A stretch of 64,000 bases of DNA. Origin: Saccharopolyspora sp. SCSIO 74807 (GTDB lineage: Bacteria; Actinomycetota; Actinomycetes; Mycobacteriales; Pseudonocardiaceae). The notes under the pieces are model-generated. The model worked only from the letters and a program-made list of their open reading frames with translations. It searched no databases and was not told where the DNA came from. The stretch is taken from contig NZ_CP146100.1 of NCBI RefSeq assembly GCF_037023755.1, forward strand, positions 496,001-560,000. Reading direction: 5' to 3'. Positions within the stretch are counted from its first letter, which is position 1. Every line of letters begins with the position of its first letter. Of this stretch, positions 19,737 through 28,936 are shown in pieces. A program made the translations under genes and the position numbers.

Positions 19737-21308
19737 CTAGGCCGAGGCGACCTGGTTCGCCGCCGCTTCGACCAGCGCAGCCGTCAACGAGTGCTGCGGC
19801 GAGCGCAGCACTTCCGCCGTGCTGCCCTGCTCGACGATCCGCCCGTCCTCGACGATGAGCACCCGCTCCGCGAGGTCCGTGACGACACCCAGGTCGTGCG
19901 TGATGATCATCAGCGCGCACCGCGCATCGTCCTGCAGCTCGCGCAGCAGGGCGAGGATGTCCGCCTGGGTCACCGTGTCCAGCCCGGAGGTGATCTCGTC
20001 GCAGATCAGCAACCGGGGCTCGGCCAGCAGGGCGCGCACCAGCGCGGCGCGCTGCAACTCACCGCCGGACAGCGACTCGGGATGCCGGGTGGTGATCGCG
20101 TCGTCCAGTCCCACTCGCCGCAGCCACCCGGCGGCCTCCGTCCCAGCCCGAGCCCGGTCGGTGCCCTGCAACCGTTCCGCGGTGCGTGCGACCTGGTCGA
20201 TGATCGGTACGAACTCGTTGAACGAGGCTCGCGCGTCCTGGAACACGTACTGGATACCGGCCAGCTGCCGACGGGTCCGCCGGCGCAGCCGTGCCGCCAG
20301 CAATTCGCCGTCCAACCGGACTTCGCCACCGCGGTGCGGGTGCAGGCCGGCGAGGCAGCGGGCCAGCGTGGTCTTACCGCTACCGGAGCGGCCGACGACC
20401 GCCACCCGCTCACCGGGCCGGACATCGACCGAAACCTCGTGCAGCGCCTCAACGGTCTTCCCTCGCGCGCGGTGCACGGCGGACAACTCGCGCACCGCGA
20501 GTACCGGTGCTGCATCGTCCGCCGGTTCGGCCTGGACTGGAACGCGCGAATCGGGCTGGGATTCGACCAGCAGCCGCGTGTACTCCTGCTGCGGAGATGC
20601 GAGCACGTCCCGGGCAGGGCCGGATTCCACGACGGAGCCGGCGCGCAGGACCAGGACGCGATGCGCGAGTCCGCGTACGACGTCGAGGTCGTGGGTCAGC
20701 AGCAGCACCGCGATGCCTTGGTGGGTCAACCCGCGCAACTCGTCGACGATCTGCGCGCGGGTGAGCGCGTCCTGACCGGTGGTCGGCTCGTCGGCCACCA
20801 CCACGCGCGGATCGCAGACCAGCGCCTGGGCGAGCACGATGCGCTGCTGCTGACCGCCGGAAAGCTGGTGCGGGTAGCGATTCAGCAGCGTTTCGCCTTC
20901 GGGCAGCTGCGCCTTTCGCAACGCATCACGGACCTTGTCGCGCACCAAGCTTTTGCGCTCGGCGCGTGGCACCTCGCCGAGATGCCGACGCGCGATCTCG
21001 CGCAGCACGGACCCGACCCGCCGCACCGGGTTGAGGGCCGCGGACGGATGCTGCGGGATGTAGCCGACCGCGCCTGGATCCGGCGGTTTGCCCGGTTCGA
21101 CGGTTCGGCCGGCCACTTCGATCCTGCCCGCGACGCGAGCTCCCGGCGGATGCTCGCCGAGCAAGGCGAGCCCGGCAGTGGTCTTGCCGCTTCCGGACTC
21201 CCCGACCAGCGCGGTCACCTCGCCGGCGGGCAACGCGAACGACATCCCCGCGATCAATCGCTGCTCTCCGAGCGAGATGTCCAGTTCGTCGGTCTCGACG
21301 ACGTTCAC
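19737..21308 (-). CDS. ABC transporter ATPase, two fused nucleotide-binding domains (peptide/nickel family)
   Basis: This 523-residue protein powers uptake through the two permeases encoded just upstream. NBD1 has Walker A GESGSGKTTAG, signature LSGGQQQRIVLAQAL and Walker B VVVADEPTTGQD. NBD2 has GRSGSGKTTLARCL, LSGGELQRAALVRAL and LLICDEITSGLD. Fusion of the two OppD/OppF-like halves is common in actinobacteria. The GTG start overlaps the permease stop (GTGA). It is the last gene of the 19.7-31.0 kb run. The substrate is not readable from the ATPase; context suggests a small peptide or metal chelate. Confidence 0.9.
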   Translation of the reverse strand: MNVVETDELDISLGEQRLIAGMSFALPAGEVTALVGESGSGKTTAGLALLGEHPPGARVAGRIEVAGRTVEPGKPPDPGAVGYIPQHPSAALNPVRRVGSVLREIARRHLGEVPRAERKSLVRDKVRDALRKAQLPEGETLLNRYPHQLSGGQQQRIVLAQALVCDPRVVVADEPTTGQDALTRAQIVDELRGLTHQGIAVLLLTHDLDVVRGLAHRVLVLRAGSVVESGPARDVLASPQQEYTRLLVESQPDSRVPVQAEPADDAAPVLAVRELSAVHRARGKTVEALHEVSVDVRPGERVAVVGRSGSGKTTLARCLAGLHPHRGGEVRLDGELLAARLRRRTRRQLAGIQYVFQDARASFNEFVPIIDQVARTAERLQGTDRARAGTEAAGWLRRVGLDDAITTRHPESLSGGELQRAALVRALLAEPRLLICDEITSGLDTVTQADILALLRELQDDARCALMIITHDLGVVTDLAERVLIVEDGRIVEQGSTAEVLRSPQHSLTAALVEAAANQVASA

Positions 21309-22096
21309 TTGCGCACCCCGCGTTCCCGTTTCCGCAGCCACTGGTCGAAGGTCAGGTTCACGCCCACCGACAATGCCACGATGAGCAGGGCGGGCAGGAC
21401 CACCGCCCACGGCTGCAGGAACAGCCCGGTGCGATTGCGGTCCACCATCGCGGCCCAATCGCTGGCCTGCGGCGAGACTCCCACCCCGAGGAAGCTGGCC
21501 GAGGCGACCAGGTAGATCGCCCCGGTGAACCGGGTCCCCAAGTCCGCCGCGAGGGTACGCAGCATCGCTCTCGCCACGTAGCCCAGTCCGATGCGCAGGC
21601 GGCTTTCGCCCTGCAAGCGCATCGCTTCGACCGCCGGACGCGCGGACAGCGAAAGCGCCGAGGCGCGTGAGATCCGGATGACGTCCGGAAGGTTGATCAC
21701 GGTGACGATCACCACCAGCACCCACAGCACGTTCGGCGCCGTTGACGCCAGCAGAAGGAGCAGCAGCATGGACGGGATCGCCAGCACGACGTCCCAAGGA
21801 CGCATCAGGACCTCATCGACCAGCCGGTTCCGGGTCATGCCGGCCAGCACGCCGAACGGAACCGCCACCAGGTACGTGCAGGCGGTGGCGGCCACCGCGA
21901 CCAGTACCACCGACCGGCCGCCGAGCAGGACCTCGTCCCAGACATCGCGACCCACGAAATCCGTGCCGAACGGATGGCCCGGGCCGCTGCTGAACGCGAC
22001 GTCCTTGGCCGTGGCGTCCGTGGCGAACAGCGGCCCGAACAGGGCCATCAGCACCGGAATCGCGATGAGCAGGCCGGGGAGCAACAGACGTCTCAT
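21305..22096 (-). CDS. ABC transporter permease, DppC/NikC/OppC type
   Basis: This 263-residue membrane protein has about five to six transmembrane segments. It shows the second-permease features: a leading hydrophobic helix, then GHPFGTDFVGRDVWDEVLLGGR, and the ATPase-contact loop around EAMRLQGESRLRIGLGYV. The ATG at 22096 overlaps the stop of the preceding permease gene (ATGA). It pairs with that permease to form the channel. Confidence 0.88.
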   Translation of the reverse strand: MRRLLLPGLLIAIPVLMALFGPLFATDATAKDVAFSSGPGHPFGTDFVGRDVWDEVLLGGRSVVLVAVAATACTYLVAVPFGVLAGMTRNRLVDEVLMRPWDVVLAIPSMLLLLLLASTAPNVLWVLVVIVTVINLPDVIRISRASALSLSARPAVEAMRLQGESRLRIGLGYVARAMLRTLAADLGTRFTGAIYLVASASFLGVGVSPQASDWAAMVDRNRTGLFLQPWAVVLPALLIVALSVGVNLTFDQWLRKRERGVRK

Positions 22097-23049
22097 CGGC
22101 TCACCTCCGCAGCCGGGGCGAGGAGGCGGGCGACGATGTCGGCCAGCAGGTTCACAAACACCGTCACCGTCGCGAACAGCACGGCGAGACCTTGGATCAC
22201 CGGCAGATCGCGTGCCGAGACGGCATCGATCAACGTGGTGCCGAGCCCCGGGATCACGAAGATGGCCTCCACCACGACGACGCCGCCGATCAACCAGTCG
22301 GTCGTCCTTGCCAACTGCTGCACCGCGGGAACCACGGCGTTCGGCAGCGCGTGCGCGAGCTGCACCCGAATCGGGGAGAGCCCGGCGCGGCGCGCCTGCC
22401 GGACGTAACCGGAGTGCACCGCTTCCACCATGCCGGCCCGTACGAGCCTGCTCAGCGAGCAGATCGGACGCAGCAGCAACACCAGCACCGGTAGGACGAG
22501 CACGCCGGGACGGCTCAACAGGTCCGTGCTGCCGACCGCGGTGGGCGGCAACCAACGGAGCTGCACCGCAAACACGGTGACCAGCAGGATCCCCATGGCG
22601 AATTCGGGCACCGAGTAGAAGCCCAGCGTCGTGGTGGTGATGGCGCGGTCGGCCACCCCTCCCTCGCGATTGGCGGCCAGCACGCCCAGGCCGAGCGACA
22701 ACGGCACGATCAAGGCGAGCGTGCTCCCCGCCAACAGCAGGGTCGGCCCGATGGCGGGACCGATGATGTCCACGACAGCGCGGGGACCGGCCAGCGAATG
22801 GCCGAAGTCTCCTTGCAGCGCCGAGGAAAGCCAGTCACCGAGCCGGACCGACGCCGGACGATCGAGCCCCAGTTGCGCACGGAGCAGCGCGATGATGCCC
22901 GGGTCCGGATTGTCCCCGGCGAGGGTGACCGCCGCGTCGCCCGGCAACGCCTCGGCCAAGAAGAACACCAGCACCATGACGAGGAGGACCTGCACGATCC
23001 CGACGAGGACCCGGCGGGCGATGTAGCGCGGAACCGTCAACCCAGCCAC
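22093..23049 (-). CDS. ABC transporter permease, DppB/NikB/OppB type
   Basis: This 318-residue membrane protein begins YIARRVLVGIVQVLLVMVLV, typical of first permeases of peptide/nickel importers. The extracellular loop follows (LPGDAAVTLAG, LGLDRPASVRLGDWL), and the ATPase-contact loop is YVRQARRAGLSPIRVQLAHA. The GTG start lies inside the 3' end of the binding-protein gene (13-bp overlap), showing tight coupling. Confidence 0.88.
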   Translation of the reverse strand: MAGLTVPRYIARRVLVGIVQVLLVMVLVFFLAEALPGDAAVTLAGDNPDPGIIALLRAQLGLDRPASVRLGDWLSSALQGDFGHSLAGPRAVVDIIGPAIGPTLLLAGSTLALIVPLSLGLGVLAANREGGVADRAITTTTLGFYSVPEFAMGILLVTVFAVQLRWLPPTAVGSTDLLSRPGVLVLPVLVLLLRPICSLSRLVRAGMVEAVHSGYVRQARRAGLSPIRVQLAHALPNAVVPAVQQLARTTDWLIGGVVVVEAIFVIPGLGTTLIDAVSARDLPVIQGLAVLFATVTVFVNLLADIVARLLAPAAEVSR

Positions 23050-24653
23050 ACCCTGTCGAAACGAGCCCAGTCCAGCGTGTTCGCCGGCGCGCCGTCATCG
23101 ACGCCGCCGACGCGACCGGCGGTGGCCACGATCCAGTCCGACACGCCCCACCAGCAGAATCCGCCTTCGTCGAAGAGCTGCCGCTGCATCGCCCCGTAGA
23201 GCTCGGCGCGGTGCGACTCGTCCGAAGTGGACTGCGCCTGCTGGTACAGCGCGTCGAACTCCGGTCGCCGCCACTTGGTGTTGTTCGTGGTGGAGCCGGA
23301 CAACAAGCGCTGCGAGATGTGCGACTCGATCGGCATGGCGCCCGAGCGGTAGCTGACCAGCGCGCCGTTGTCGGCGATGTCCGACCAGTAGGTGTCCTTG
23401 TTGCCCAACGTGACGTTGACCGTGATCCCGGCCTTCTTGGCCTGGTCGGCGAAGGCCAGCGCCGCCTCGCGGAGGCCGGGTGCCACATCGGAGGTGAGCA
23501 GTTGCAGGGTGAGGTTTTCCGCTCCCGCCTTGCGCAGCAAGGACTTCGCGCGGTCGGGGTCCTGGACGCGTTGCGGGAGGGTGTCCGCGTAGTACTTGTA
23601 ACCCTTGCCGTAGAGGTCGTTGGCGACCTGGCCGCTGCCTTGCAGCACCGAGCGCACCATCTCTTCGCGATCGACGAGATGGCACAACGCCTGCCGGACC
23701 TCGGGCCGGTCGAACGGCGGGCGGTCGACCTTCATCGCCAGGGCGTGGAAGTTGCTCAGCGGCAGCCGGTGGATCCGTACCTGCCCGGTCGCTTCATGGC
23801 TGCGCGCGGTGGTGGCGGTGAGGTCGTGGGCGTAGTCGGCTTGGCCGCCCAGCAGCGCGTTGACCCGCGCCGCCTCGTCGTTGCTGATCAGGATCTCCAG
23901 CTCGTCCAAGTGCGGGGCGCCGTCCCAGTAGTCCGGGTTGCGGGCGGCGCGGAAGCTGCGCCCCGGCTCGAAGGAGGTGAACCGGAACGGTCCCGAGCCG
24001 ATCGGGGCGGCGAAGTCCTCCGCTCCTTCCGGAACGATGTAGGCGCCCAACGTCGCCATCGCGTTCGGGAACTCCGCGTACGGGCGTTTCAGCCGGAATT
24101 CGACGGTGCGGTCGTCGAGCGCGCGGCTGTTCGGCAGGTCGATCACCGACAGGCTGGCCTTGGCCCGGCGGGTGCTGTCCGGCCGCAGGATGCGGGCATA
24201 GCTGTAGAGCACGTCGGCTGCGCGCACCGGCCTGCCGTCGTGGAACACCGCTTGCCGCAACGGAACCCGCCAGGTCGTCAGGTCGGGGCTCGACTCCCAC
24301 CGCTCGGCAAGCCTGGGTTGCGGCGACATGTCCGACCCGTACTCGGCGAGCTTGTCGAACAGCGCCTTGGCGCGGGCGACCTCCGCGTACAGGTCGGTGG
24401 TGTGCGGGTCCAGCACTTCTTCGGCACCGCCGCCGGGGAACACCGCGCGCAACCGCCCGCCGGGGCGCGGTGGTCCGGCCTCCTGCGCCGCACCACCGGC
24501 GGTGCACCCGGAGGCCGCACCCAGCGTCACTGCGGCCGCTGTCAGGCCGAAGAAGCCGCGCCGGCTCAAGCCGCCGCGGCCCAGCGGTCCCGAGTCCGCG
24601 GCGGCTTCCGGCGTCGCCGTGGCAGGTCTCGTGGCGGGCTTGTGGTCGTTCAT
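23037..24653 (-). CDS. Extracellular solute-binding lipoprotein, family 5 (peptide/nickel type)
   Basis: This 538-residue binding protein captures the substrate outside the cell for the two permeases. It has a twin-arginine signal (LSRRGFFGLTAAAVTL) ending in a lipobox (GAASGC), so it is probably Tat-exported and lipid-anchored. Family 5 features follow: FDKLAEYGSDMSPQPRLAER, VFHDGRPVRAADVLYSY and the later HLVDREEMVRSVLQGSG. The same family includes OppA, NikA and the staphylopine-binding CntA. The ATG at 24653 has GGAG upstream. A 92-bp gap separates it from the methyltransferase gene, so it may have a second promoter. Confidence 0.88.
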   Translation of the reverse strand: MNDHKPATRPATATPEAAADSGPLGRGGLSRRGFFGLTAAAVTLGAASGCTAGGAAQEAGPPRPGGRLRAVFPGGGAEEVLDPHTTDLYAEVARAKALFDKLAEYGSDMSPQPRLAERWESSPDLTTWRVPLRQAVFHDGRPVRAADVLYSYARILRPDSTRRAKASLSVIDLPNSRALDDRTVEFRLKRPYAEFPNAMATLGAYIVPEGAEDFAAPIGSGPFRFTSFEPGRSFRAARNPDYWDGAPHLDELEILISNDEAARVNALLGGQADYAHDLTATTARSHEATGQVRIHRLPLSNFHALAMKVDRPPFDRPEVRQALCHLVDREEMVRSVLQGSGQVANDLYGKGYKYYADTLPQRVQDPDRAKSLLRKAGAENLTLQLLTSDVAPGLREAALAFADQAKKAGITVNVTLGNKDTYWSDIADNGALVSYRSGAMPIESHISQRLLSGSTTNNTKWRRPEFDALYQQAQSTSDESHRAELYGAMQRQLFDEGGFCWWGVSDWIVATAGRVGGVDDGAPANTLDWARFDRVWLG

Positions 24654-24745
24654 CGGCGCGGTTCTCCATTCCCAGTCAGGTCGGACGAGTTCAGGTGCGG
24701 GAGCGGTCCGTGCTGCCGCGCGCCGCCTCCGCGAAGGGCTCGGCT

Positions 24746-25531
24746 TCACGGAACGGTGCGGGCGATGAGGTGCAGCCGGTCCCCGGCGAGGCCGTCGCGG
24801 AGTTCGGCACCGGGCTGCCAAGCCGGTTCGGTGCGCGGGCCGGGCTCGTCGAACAGCGCGAGCACCTCGAAACCGGCGTGTTCCAGCACGTGCCGCAGTT
24901 CCTGCGGGAACAGCAGCCGCCAAGCCGACCGCTGGGTCAGCGGCCACGGGTTGCCGGGCCAGTCCCAGATCCGTTCGCGGCGCAGAAGCTGTTCCGCGTG
25001 GTCGATCCACAACCGGGTGCTGGAGTGGTAGGACACGCCTTCCCAGCTGAGGGTGCGCTCGCGCGGGCCGTCCAGAAGTTCGGTGTTGCCAAGGAAAAAC
25101 GTTCCGTTGCGCATTTCCGCGACCAGCAGCCCGCCGGGACGCAGATGCCTGCGGCAGCGGTCCAGGAAGGAGTCCAATTCGGCATTGCTGTGGCAGTACA
25201 GGAAAGCGCTGTCGAGGCAGGTGACGACGTCGAAGACCGCGCCGAGGTCGAACTCCCGCATGTCCGCGACGATGAAGCTGGCTTCGCGGCACCGAGCTGC
25301 GGCGTGCTCCACCATGCGCGGTGAGTTGTCCAGCCCGGTGACGTCGTAGCCGTGCTGCGTCCAGTAGGCCGCGTCGCGCCCGGTGCCGCACCCCACGTCG
25401 AGCAGTTCGCGGCCGCCGCCGAACCGGCCGAGCATGTCCAGCACGAAACGCGCCGCGAGCCGGTCTGCGTCGGGGAACTGCGCCTCGTAGAGCTCGGGGT
25501 TGTCGGTCAGGAAGTTGGCGTCGTGCGACAA
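24746..25531 (-). CDS. Class I SAM-dependent methyltransferase
   Basis: This protein of 261 residues has the Rossmann methyltransferase motifs: ELLDVGCGTGRDAAYW (SAM glycines), VTGLDNSPRMVEHA (acidic residue for ribose), FIVADMREFDLG and FDVVTCLDSAFLY. The C-terminal half may bind the acceptor. The TTG start at 25531 has GGGAG 7 nt upstream and lies inside the 3' end of the MFS gene (25-bp overlap). The acceptor is unknown; by position it probably modifies the product of the neighbouring biosynthetic genes. Confidence 0.85.
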   Translation of the reverse strand: MSHDANFLTDNPELYEAQFPDADRLAARFVLDMLGRFGGGRELLDVGCGTGRDAAYWTQHGYDVTGLDNSPRMVEHAAARCREASFIVADMREFDLGAVFDVVTCLDSAFLYCHSNAELDSFLDRCRRHLRPGGLLVAEMRNGTFFLGNTELLDGPRERTLSWEGVSYHSSTRLWIDHAEQLLRRERIWDWPGNPWPLTQRSAWRLLFPQELRHVLEHAGFEVLALFDEPGPRTEPAWQPGAELRDGLAGDRLHLIARTVP

Positions 25532-26832
25532 CTCGGGTCTCCCGATGGTTTGGGTCGTCCGGCTGATCCGGTCGGTTCGGCTGATCCGGACGTCGCAGGG
25601 CCGACGAGTCCGTTGCGCTCCAGGGCGAACACGGCGATTCCGGACACCAGACCGATCAGCGCGCACAGCGCGGACGGCGCCCACGGCCACGCACCGCCAG
25701 CCGCATCGCTGAGCCATCCGATCGCCGCGTTGCCCGCTGCGGCGGTGACCCCGGAAGCGAGGTAGAAAACCCCGAAATACGTGCCCGACAACGATCCGAG
25801 CCCGAATGCGGGGATGAGTTCGTTGACGAACGGCTGCGCCAGCATCAGCCCGCCGGTGAGCACCAGCGCCGCCAGCAGCACCGGAGACAACCGCAGCAAC
25901 ATCTCGGCGGCACCGCTCGCGGAATCCGCCGGCGCGACCAGCGCCGCTCCGAGAGCGGTGGCCACGAAGGCCAGGCCCATCAGCACCATTCCGATGGCGA
26001 TCGCGTTGCCCCGGCTGCACCTGTGCTGGAACCACCGGGTGATCCGCACCTGCAGCGCAAGGCTGGCCACTGTGGACACGAGGAACACCGCGGCCACGGT
26101 GCCGCTGGACCCGGTGAGCCGGGCGGCCTCCATCGGCAGCACCAGGTAGAGCTGGTTCTGCAACGCGAACATCCCGGTCAGCGCCAACGTGAACACCAGG
26201 AAGCGGCGGTCGCTGAGCACTCCCCGCCAATCCGCCAGCACCGTCGTGGACCGCCGCGGTACCGCTCGCGGCGGCAGCACGGCGAGCTGTGCGATGGTCA
26301 GCAGCGCGAACAGCACCGCCGCGACGACCGCCGAGGTCGCGAAACCGACGACGACGAGCGCGCTGCCCAGCAACGGCCCCAGCAGCGCGCCGGTATTGGC
26401 GAACACGTTGAACAGGGAGAACGCCTCGGCGCGCCGATCCCCCGCCTCTTCGGCGAGGTATGCCCGCACCGCCGGGTTGAACAACGCCCCGGCAAGTCCG
26501 CTGAGGACGGAGGCGAACAGCAGCACGGGCAGCGAGGTCCCGAGCGCGAACAGCCCGAACCCGACCGTGCGCAGCGCGCAACCAGCGATGATCACGCCGC
26601 GCGCGCCGAGCCGGTCCGATGCGGTGCCGCCGAGCAGGAACAGCCCCTGCTGGCTCAGGTTGCGCACCCCCAGCACCACCCCGACCAGCGCCGCGGACAT
26701 CCCGAGGTCGTGCCCGAGGTACCCGGACAGGTAAGGGATGAGCAGGTAGAAGCCGGTGTTCACGCCGAGCTGGTTGACCAGCAGCACCTGCACCGCCAGC
26801 GGAAAGCTGCGGATCAGCCGCCACGTGCTCAT
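25507..26832 (-). CDS. MFS family transporter, probable exporter
   Basis: This 441-residue protein has 12 predicted transmembrane segments, with the MFS loop between TM2 and TM3 as GGTASDRLGARG. It resembles drug/product efflux carriers rather than sugar importers. The ATG at 26832 overlaps the epimerase stop (ATGA). Placed between the epimerase and methyltransferase genes, it is best read as the exporter of the cluster product. The C-terminal 30 residues are hydrophilic and low-complexity. Confidence 0.85.
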   Translation of the reverse strand: MSTWRLIRSFPLAVQVLLVNQLGVNTGFYLLIPYLSGYLGHDLGMSAALVGVVLGVRNLSQQGLFLLGGTASDRLGARGVIIAGCALRTVGFGLFALGTSLPVLLFASVLSGLAGALFNPAVRAYLAEEAGDRRAEAFSLFNVFANTGALLGPLLGSALVVVGFATSAVVAAVLFALLTIAQLAVLPPRAVPRRSTTVLADWRGVLSDRRFLVFTLALTGMFALQNQLYLVLPMEAARLTGSSGTVAAVFLVSTVASLALQVRITRWFQHRCSRGNAIAIGMVLMGLAFVATALGAALVAPADSASGAAEMLLRLSPVLLAALVLTGGLMLAQPFVNELIPAFGLGSLSGTYFGVFYLASGVTAAAGNAAIGWLSDAAGGAWPWAPSALCALIGLVSGIAVFALERNGLVGPATSGSAEPTGSAGRPKPSGDPSCRTTPTS

Positions 26833-27875
26833 AACGCCCGCCTCGGGCGCACGCCCAACCCCGGTTCGCCGCTGAGCCGCAGCACGCCGTCGGTGCCGCC
26901 GATGCCCTCCCACGGGTCTTCGGCGAGCAGCAGATGCCCGTCGAGATCGACCCAGCCGGCCAGGCCTGCCAGGTGCACCGCGGGCGCGATGCCGAGCGAA
27001 CTCGCGACCAGGCAGCCGAGCATCACGTCCACACCGGCGCCCCGCGCCGTCGTGATGAGTTCACTCGCCGCCTGCAAGCCACCGCATTTGGCGAGCTTGA
27101 TGTTCACGCCGTGCACCGACGAACCGAGTTCACGCACGTCCGCCAGCGACGCCGCGTCCTCGTCGGCGATCACCGGGATCGGGCTGCGCTGCGCCACCCA
27201 GCCGAGCCGTTCCTTGTCGCCGGGCGCGATGGGCTGTTCCACGGCGGAAACGCCGTATTGCTCGGCGGTTTCGAGGAACCGCAACGCCTTCTCGGGTTCC
27301 CACGCGCCGTTCGGGTCGAGCAGGAGCCGGGCGTTCGGTGCCGCGGCGCGGATCGCCGCGAGCCTGCTGAGGTCGTCTCCACCGCGCTCGCCGGCAGCAG
27401 CACCGATTTTGATCTTGAGGACGCGGAAGCCCTGGCCGGTGAGGTCGACCGCGGTCCGCACCGCCTGCTCGGCCGGCACGATCCCGATGGTGCAGGCGGT
27501 GGGCACGTCCCCGGGCGGCGGCGCGCCGAGCAGCTCGTGCACCGCGATTCCGTTGCGCAGCGCGAGCAGCTCGTGCAGCGCAGCGTCCACAGCGGACAGC
27601 ACGCCGGGGGCGAGCCGCGCCGACCACGCGGGCAGCTCGCCGAGGAAGTCGGCCGGGTCGTCGCAGCGTTGCACCGCTGGCTGCAACCCGGCGAGCTGCT
27701 CGATGATCCGTGCTTCATCCAGCTCGTAGTAGACGCTGGTGACGGCTTCGCCGCGCCCGACGTGCTCGCCGTCGGAGAGCTCGACGCACACCGCACCGCG
27801 TTCATGCATCACCGAGCGCGAGATCCGGAACGGTTCGCGCAGCAGCAACTTCTCGCTGTGCCAACGGATTCTCAT
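26829..27875 (-). CDS. Enolase-superfamily enzyme, dipeptide-epimerase-like
   Basis: This 348-residue protein belongs to the muconate-lactonizing/dipeptide-epimerase branch of the enolase superfamily, which abstracts a proton alpha to a carboxylate. It has the catalytic KxK in VLKIKIG, metal ligands in LLLDPNGAW (Asp), VEQPI (Glu) and VIADEDA (Asp), and the opposite lysine in NIKLAKCGG. Both catalytic lysines are kept, as in L-Ala-D/L-Glu epimerases. N-succinyl amino acid racemases and o-succinylbenzoate synthase are related alternatives. The ATG at 27875 has GGAGGT 6 nt upstream and overlaps the PLP gene (ATGA). Its place next to an ATP-grasp ligase gene suits epimerisation of a dipeptide. 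Confidence 0.85.
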   Translation of the reverse strand: MRIRWHSEKLLLREPFRISRSVMHERGAVCVELSDGEHVGRGEAVTSVYYELDEARIIEQLAGLQPAVQRCDDPADFLGELPAWSARLAPGVLSAVDAALHELLALRNGIAVHELLGAPPPGDVPTACTIGIVPAEQAVRTAVDLTGQGFRVLKIKIGAAAGERGGDDLSRLAAIRAAAPNARLLLDPNGAWEPEKALRFLETAEQYGVSAVEQPIAPGDKERLGWVAQRSPIPVIADEDAASLADVRELGSSVHGVNIKLAKCGGLQAASELITTARGAGVDVMLGCLVASSLGIAPAVHLAGLAGWVDLDGHLLLAEDPWEGIGGTDGVLRLSGEPGLGVRPRRAL

Positions 27876-28936
27876 GCCGGTACCTCCACCGCCGACGCCG
27901 GGTCGTGCACCGCTCGGCAACGCGCCCACCCGTGCACTTCCAACGCCTGCGGGTGCGCGATCTCGACCGGACGATTCGCGATCGGCCGGTCCAGCAGCCC
28001 GTTCGCGCGGCAGAAGTCGTCGTTGAAGATCGAGTCCAGGTAGCGCTGCGGCCCGTCCGGAAAGACGGTGACGACCCGCGTTCCCACTTCGCGCCGGGCC
28101 GCCCACGCCGCGACCAGCGCGACCGCCCCGGTGCTCCACCCGCCGCTGACGAACGAGTGCGCGGCCAGCCTGCGGCAGGAGTCGACGGCCTCACCGGGAC
28201 CGACCCAGTGCACTTCGTCGAACTCTCCGTAAGCCACGTTGCGCGGGAAGATGCTGCTGCCGAGCCCGCGCATGATCCGGTGCCGCGCAGGCTGGCCGAA
28301 GATGGTGGAGCCGACCGTGTCCACTCCGATCAGCCGCAGCCGCGGCCAATGCCGCCGCAGCGTGCGAACCGCGCCCGCGCTGTGCCCGCCGGAACCGACG
28401 CTGCACACCAGCACGTCAGCGGTGCCCAGTTCCGCCACGATCTCCTCGGCGAGTCCGTGGTACCCGGCCGGGTTGTCCGGGTTGTTGTACTGGTCCGGCC
28501 AATAGGCACCGGGCAGCTCCGCGCACAGCTCGCGGACCCGCTCCAGCCGTGCTTGCTGCCACCCGCCCACCGGGTGCGGCCGGTCGACCACCTCCACGCG
28601 GGCGCCGTGCGCGCGCAGCAGCGAGCGCATGCTGCTTTCCAGTTCGCGGTCCACGACCAGGACGATCGGGTGCCCCAGCGCCTGCCCGGCGAAGACCAGC
28701 CCGACGCCGAGGGTGCCGCTGGTGGACTCCACGACGGGCGCACCGGGCCGGAGTTCGCCGCGCGACCGGGCTCCGCGCAGCATCGACACCGCCGCCCGCG
28801 CCTTCATCCCGCCCGCGCTGAGGCATTCCAGCTTCGCCCAGAAGCCCGGGTGCTGGTCCGGCAGCGGGGTGTGCACGTGCGCCAGCGGCGTTCCCCGCAG
28901 CAGCGACAGCAGACCCGGGTTGGTCGGCTCGGTCAA
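27872..28936 (-). CDS. Fold-type II PLP enzyme, cysteine synthase-like
   Basis: This protein of 354 residues belongs to the cysteine synthase/cystathionine beta-synthase fold. The PLP lysine is K45 in LSAGGMKARAA, where cysteine synthases usually have a Ser/Val-Lys-Asp motif. The substrate loop is STSGTLGVGLVFAG, the phosphate glycines are SVGSGGHSAG, and a C-terminal FPDGPQRYLDS is present. Related enzymes do beta-replacement, for example SbnA in diaminopropionate synthesis. The altered active-site lysine motif argues against housekeeping cysteine synthesis. The TTG start at 28936 has AGGAGG 7 nt upstream and overlaps the DUF364 stop (TTGA). A role in making a non-standard amino acid is inferred from context. 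Confidence 0.82.
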   Translation of the reverse strand: MTEPTNPGLLSLLRGTPLAHVHTPLPDQHPGFWAKLECLSAGGMKARAAVSMLRGARSRGELRPGAPVVESTSGTLGVGLVFAGQALGHPIVLVVDRELESSMRSLLRAHGARVEVVDRPHPVGGWQQARLERVRELCAELPGAYWPDQYNNPDNPAGYHGLAEEIVAELGTADVLVCSVGSGGHSAGAVRTLRRHWPRLRLIGVDTVGSTIFGQPARHRIMRGLGSSIFPRNVAYGEFDEVHWVGPGEAVDSCRRLAAHSFVSGGWSTGAVALVAAWAARREVGTRVVTVFPDGPQRYLDSIFNDDFCRANGLLDRPIANRPVEIAHPQALEVHGWARCRAVHDPASAVEVPA

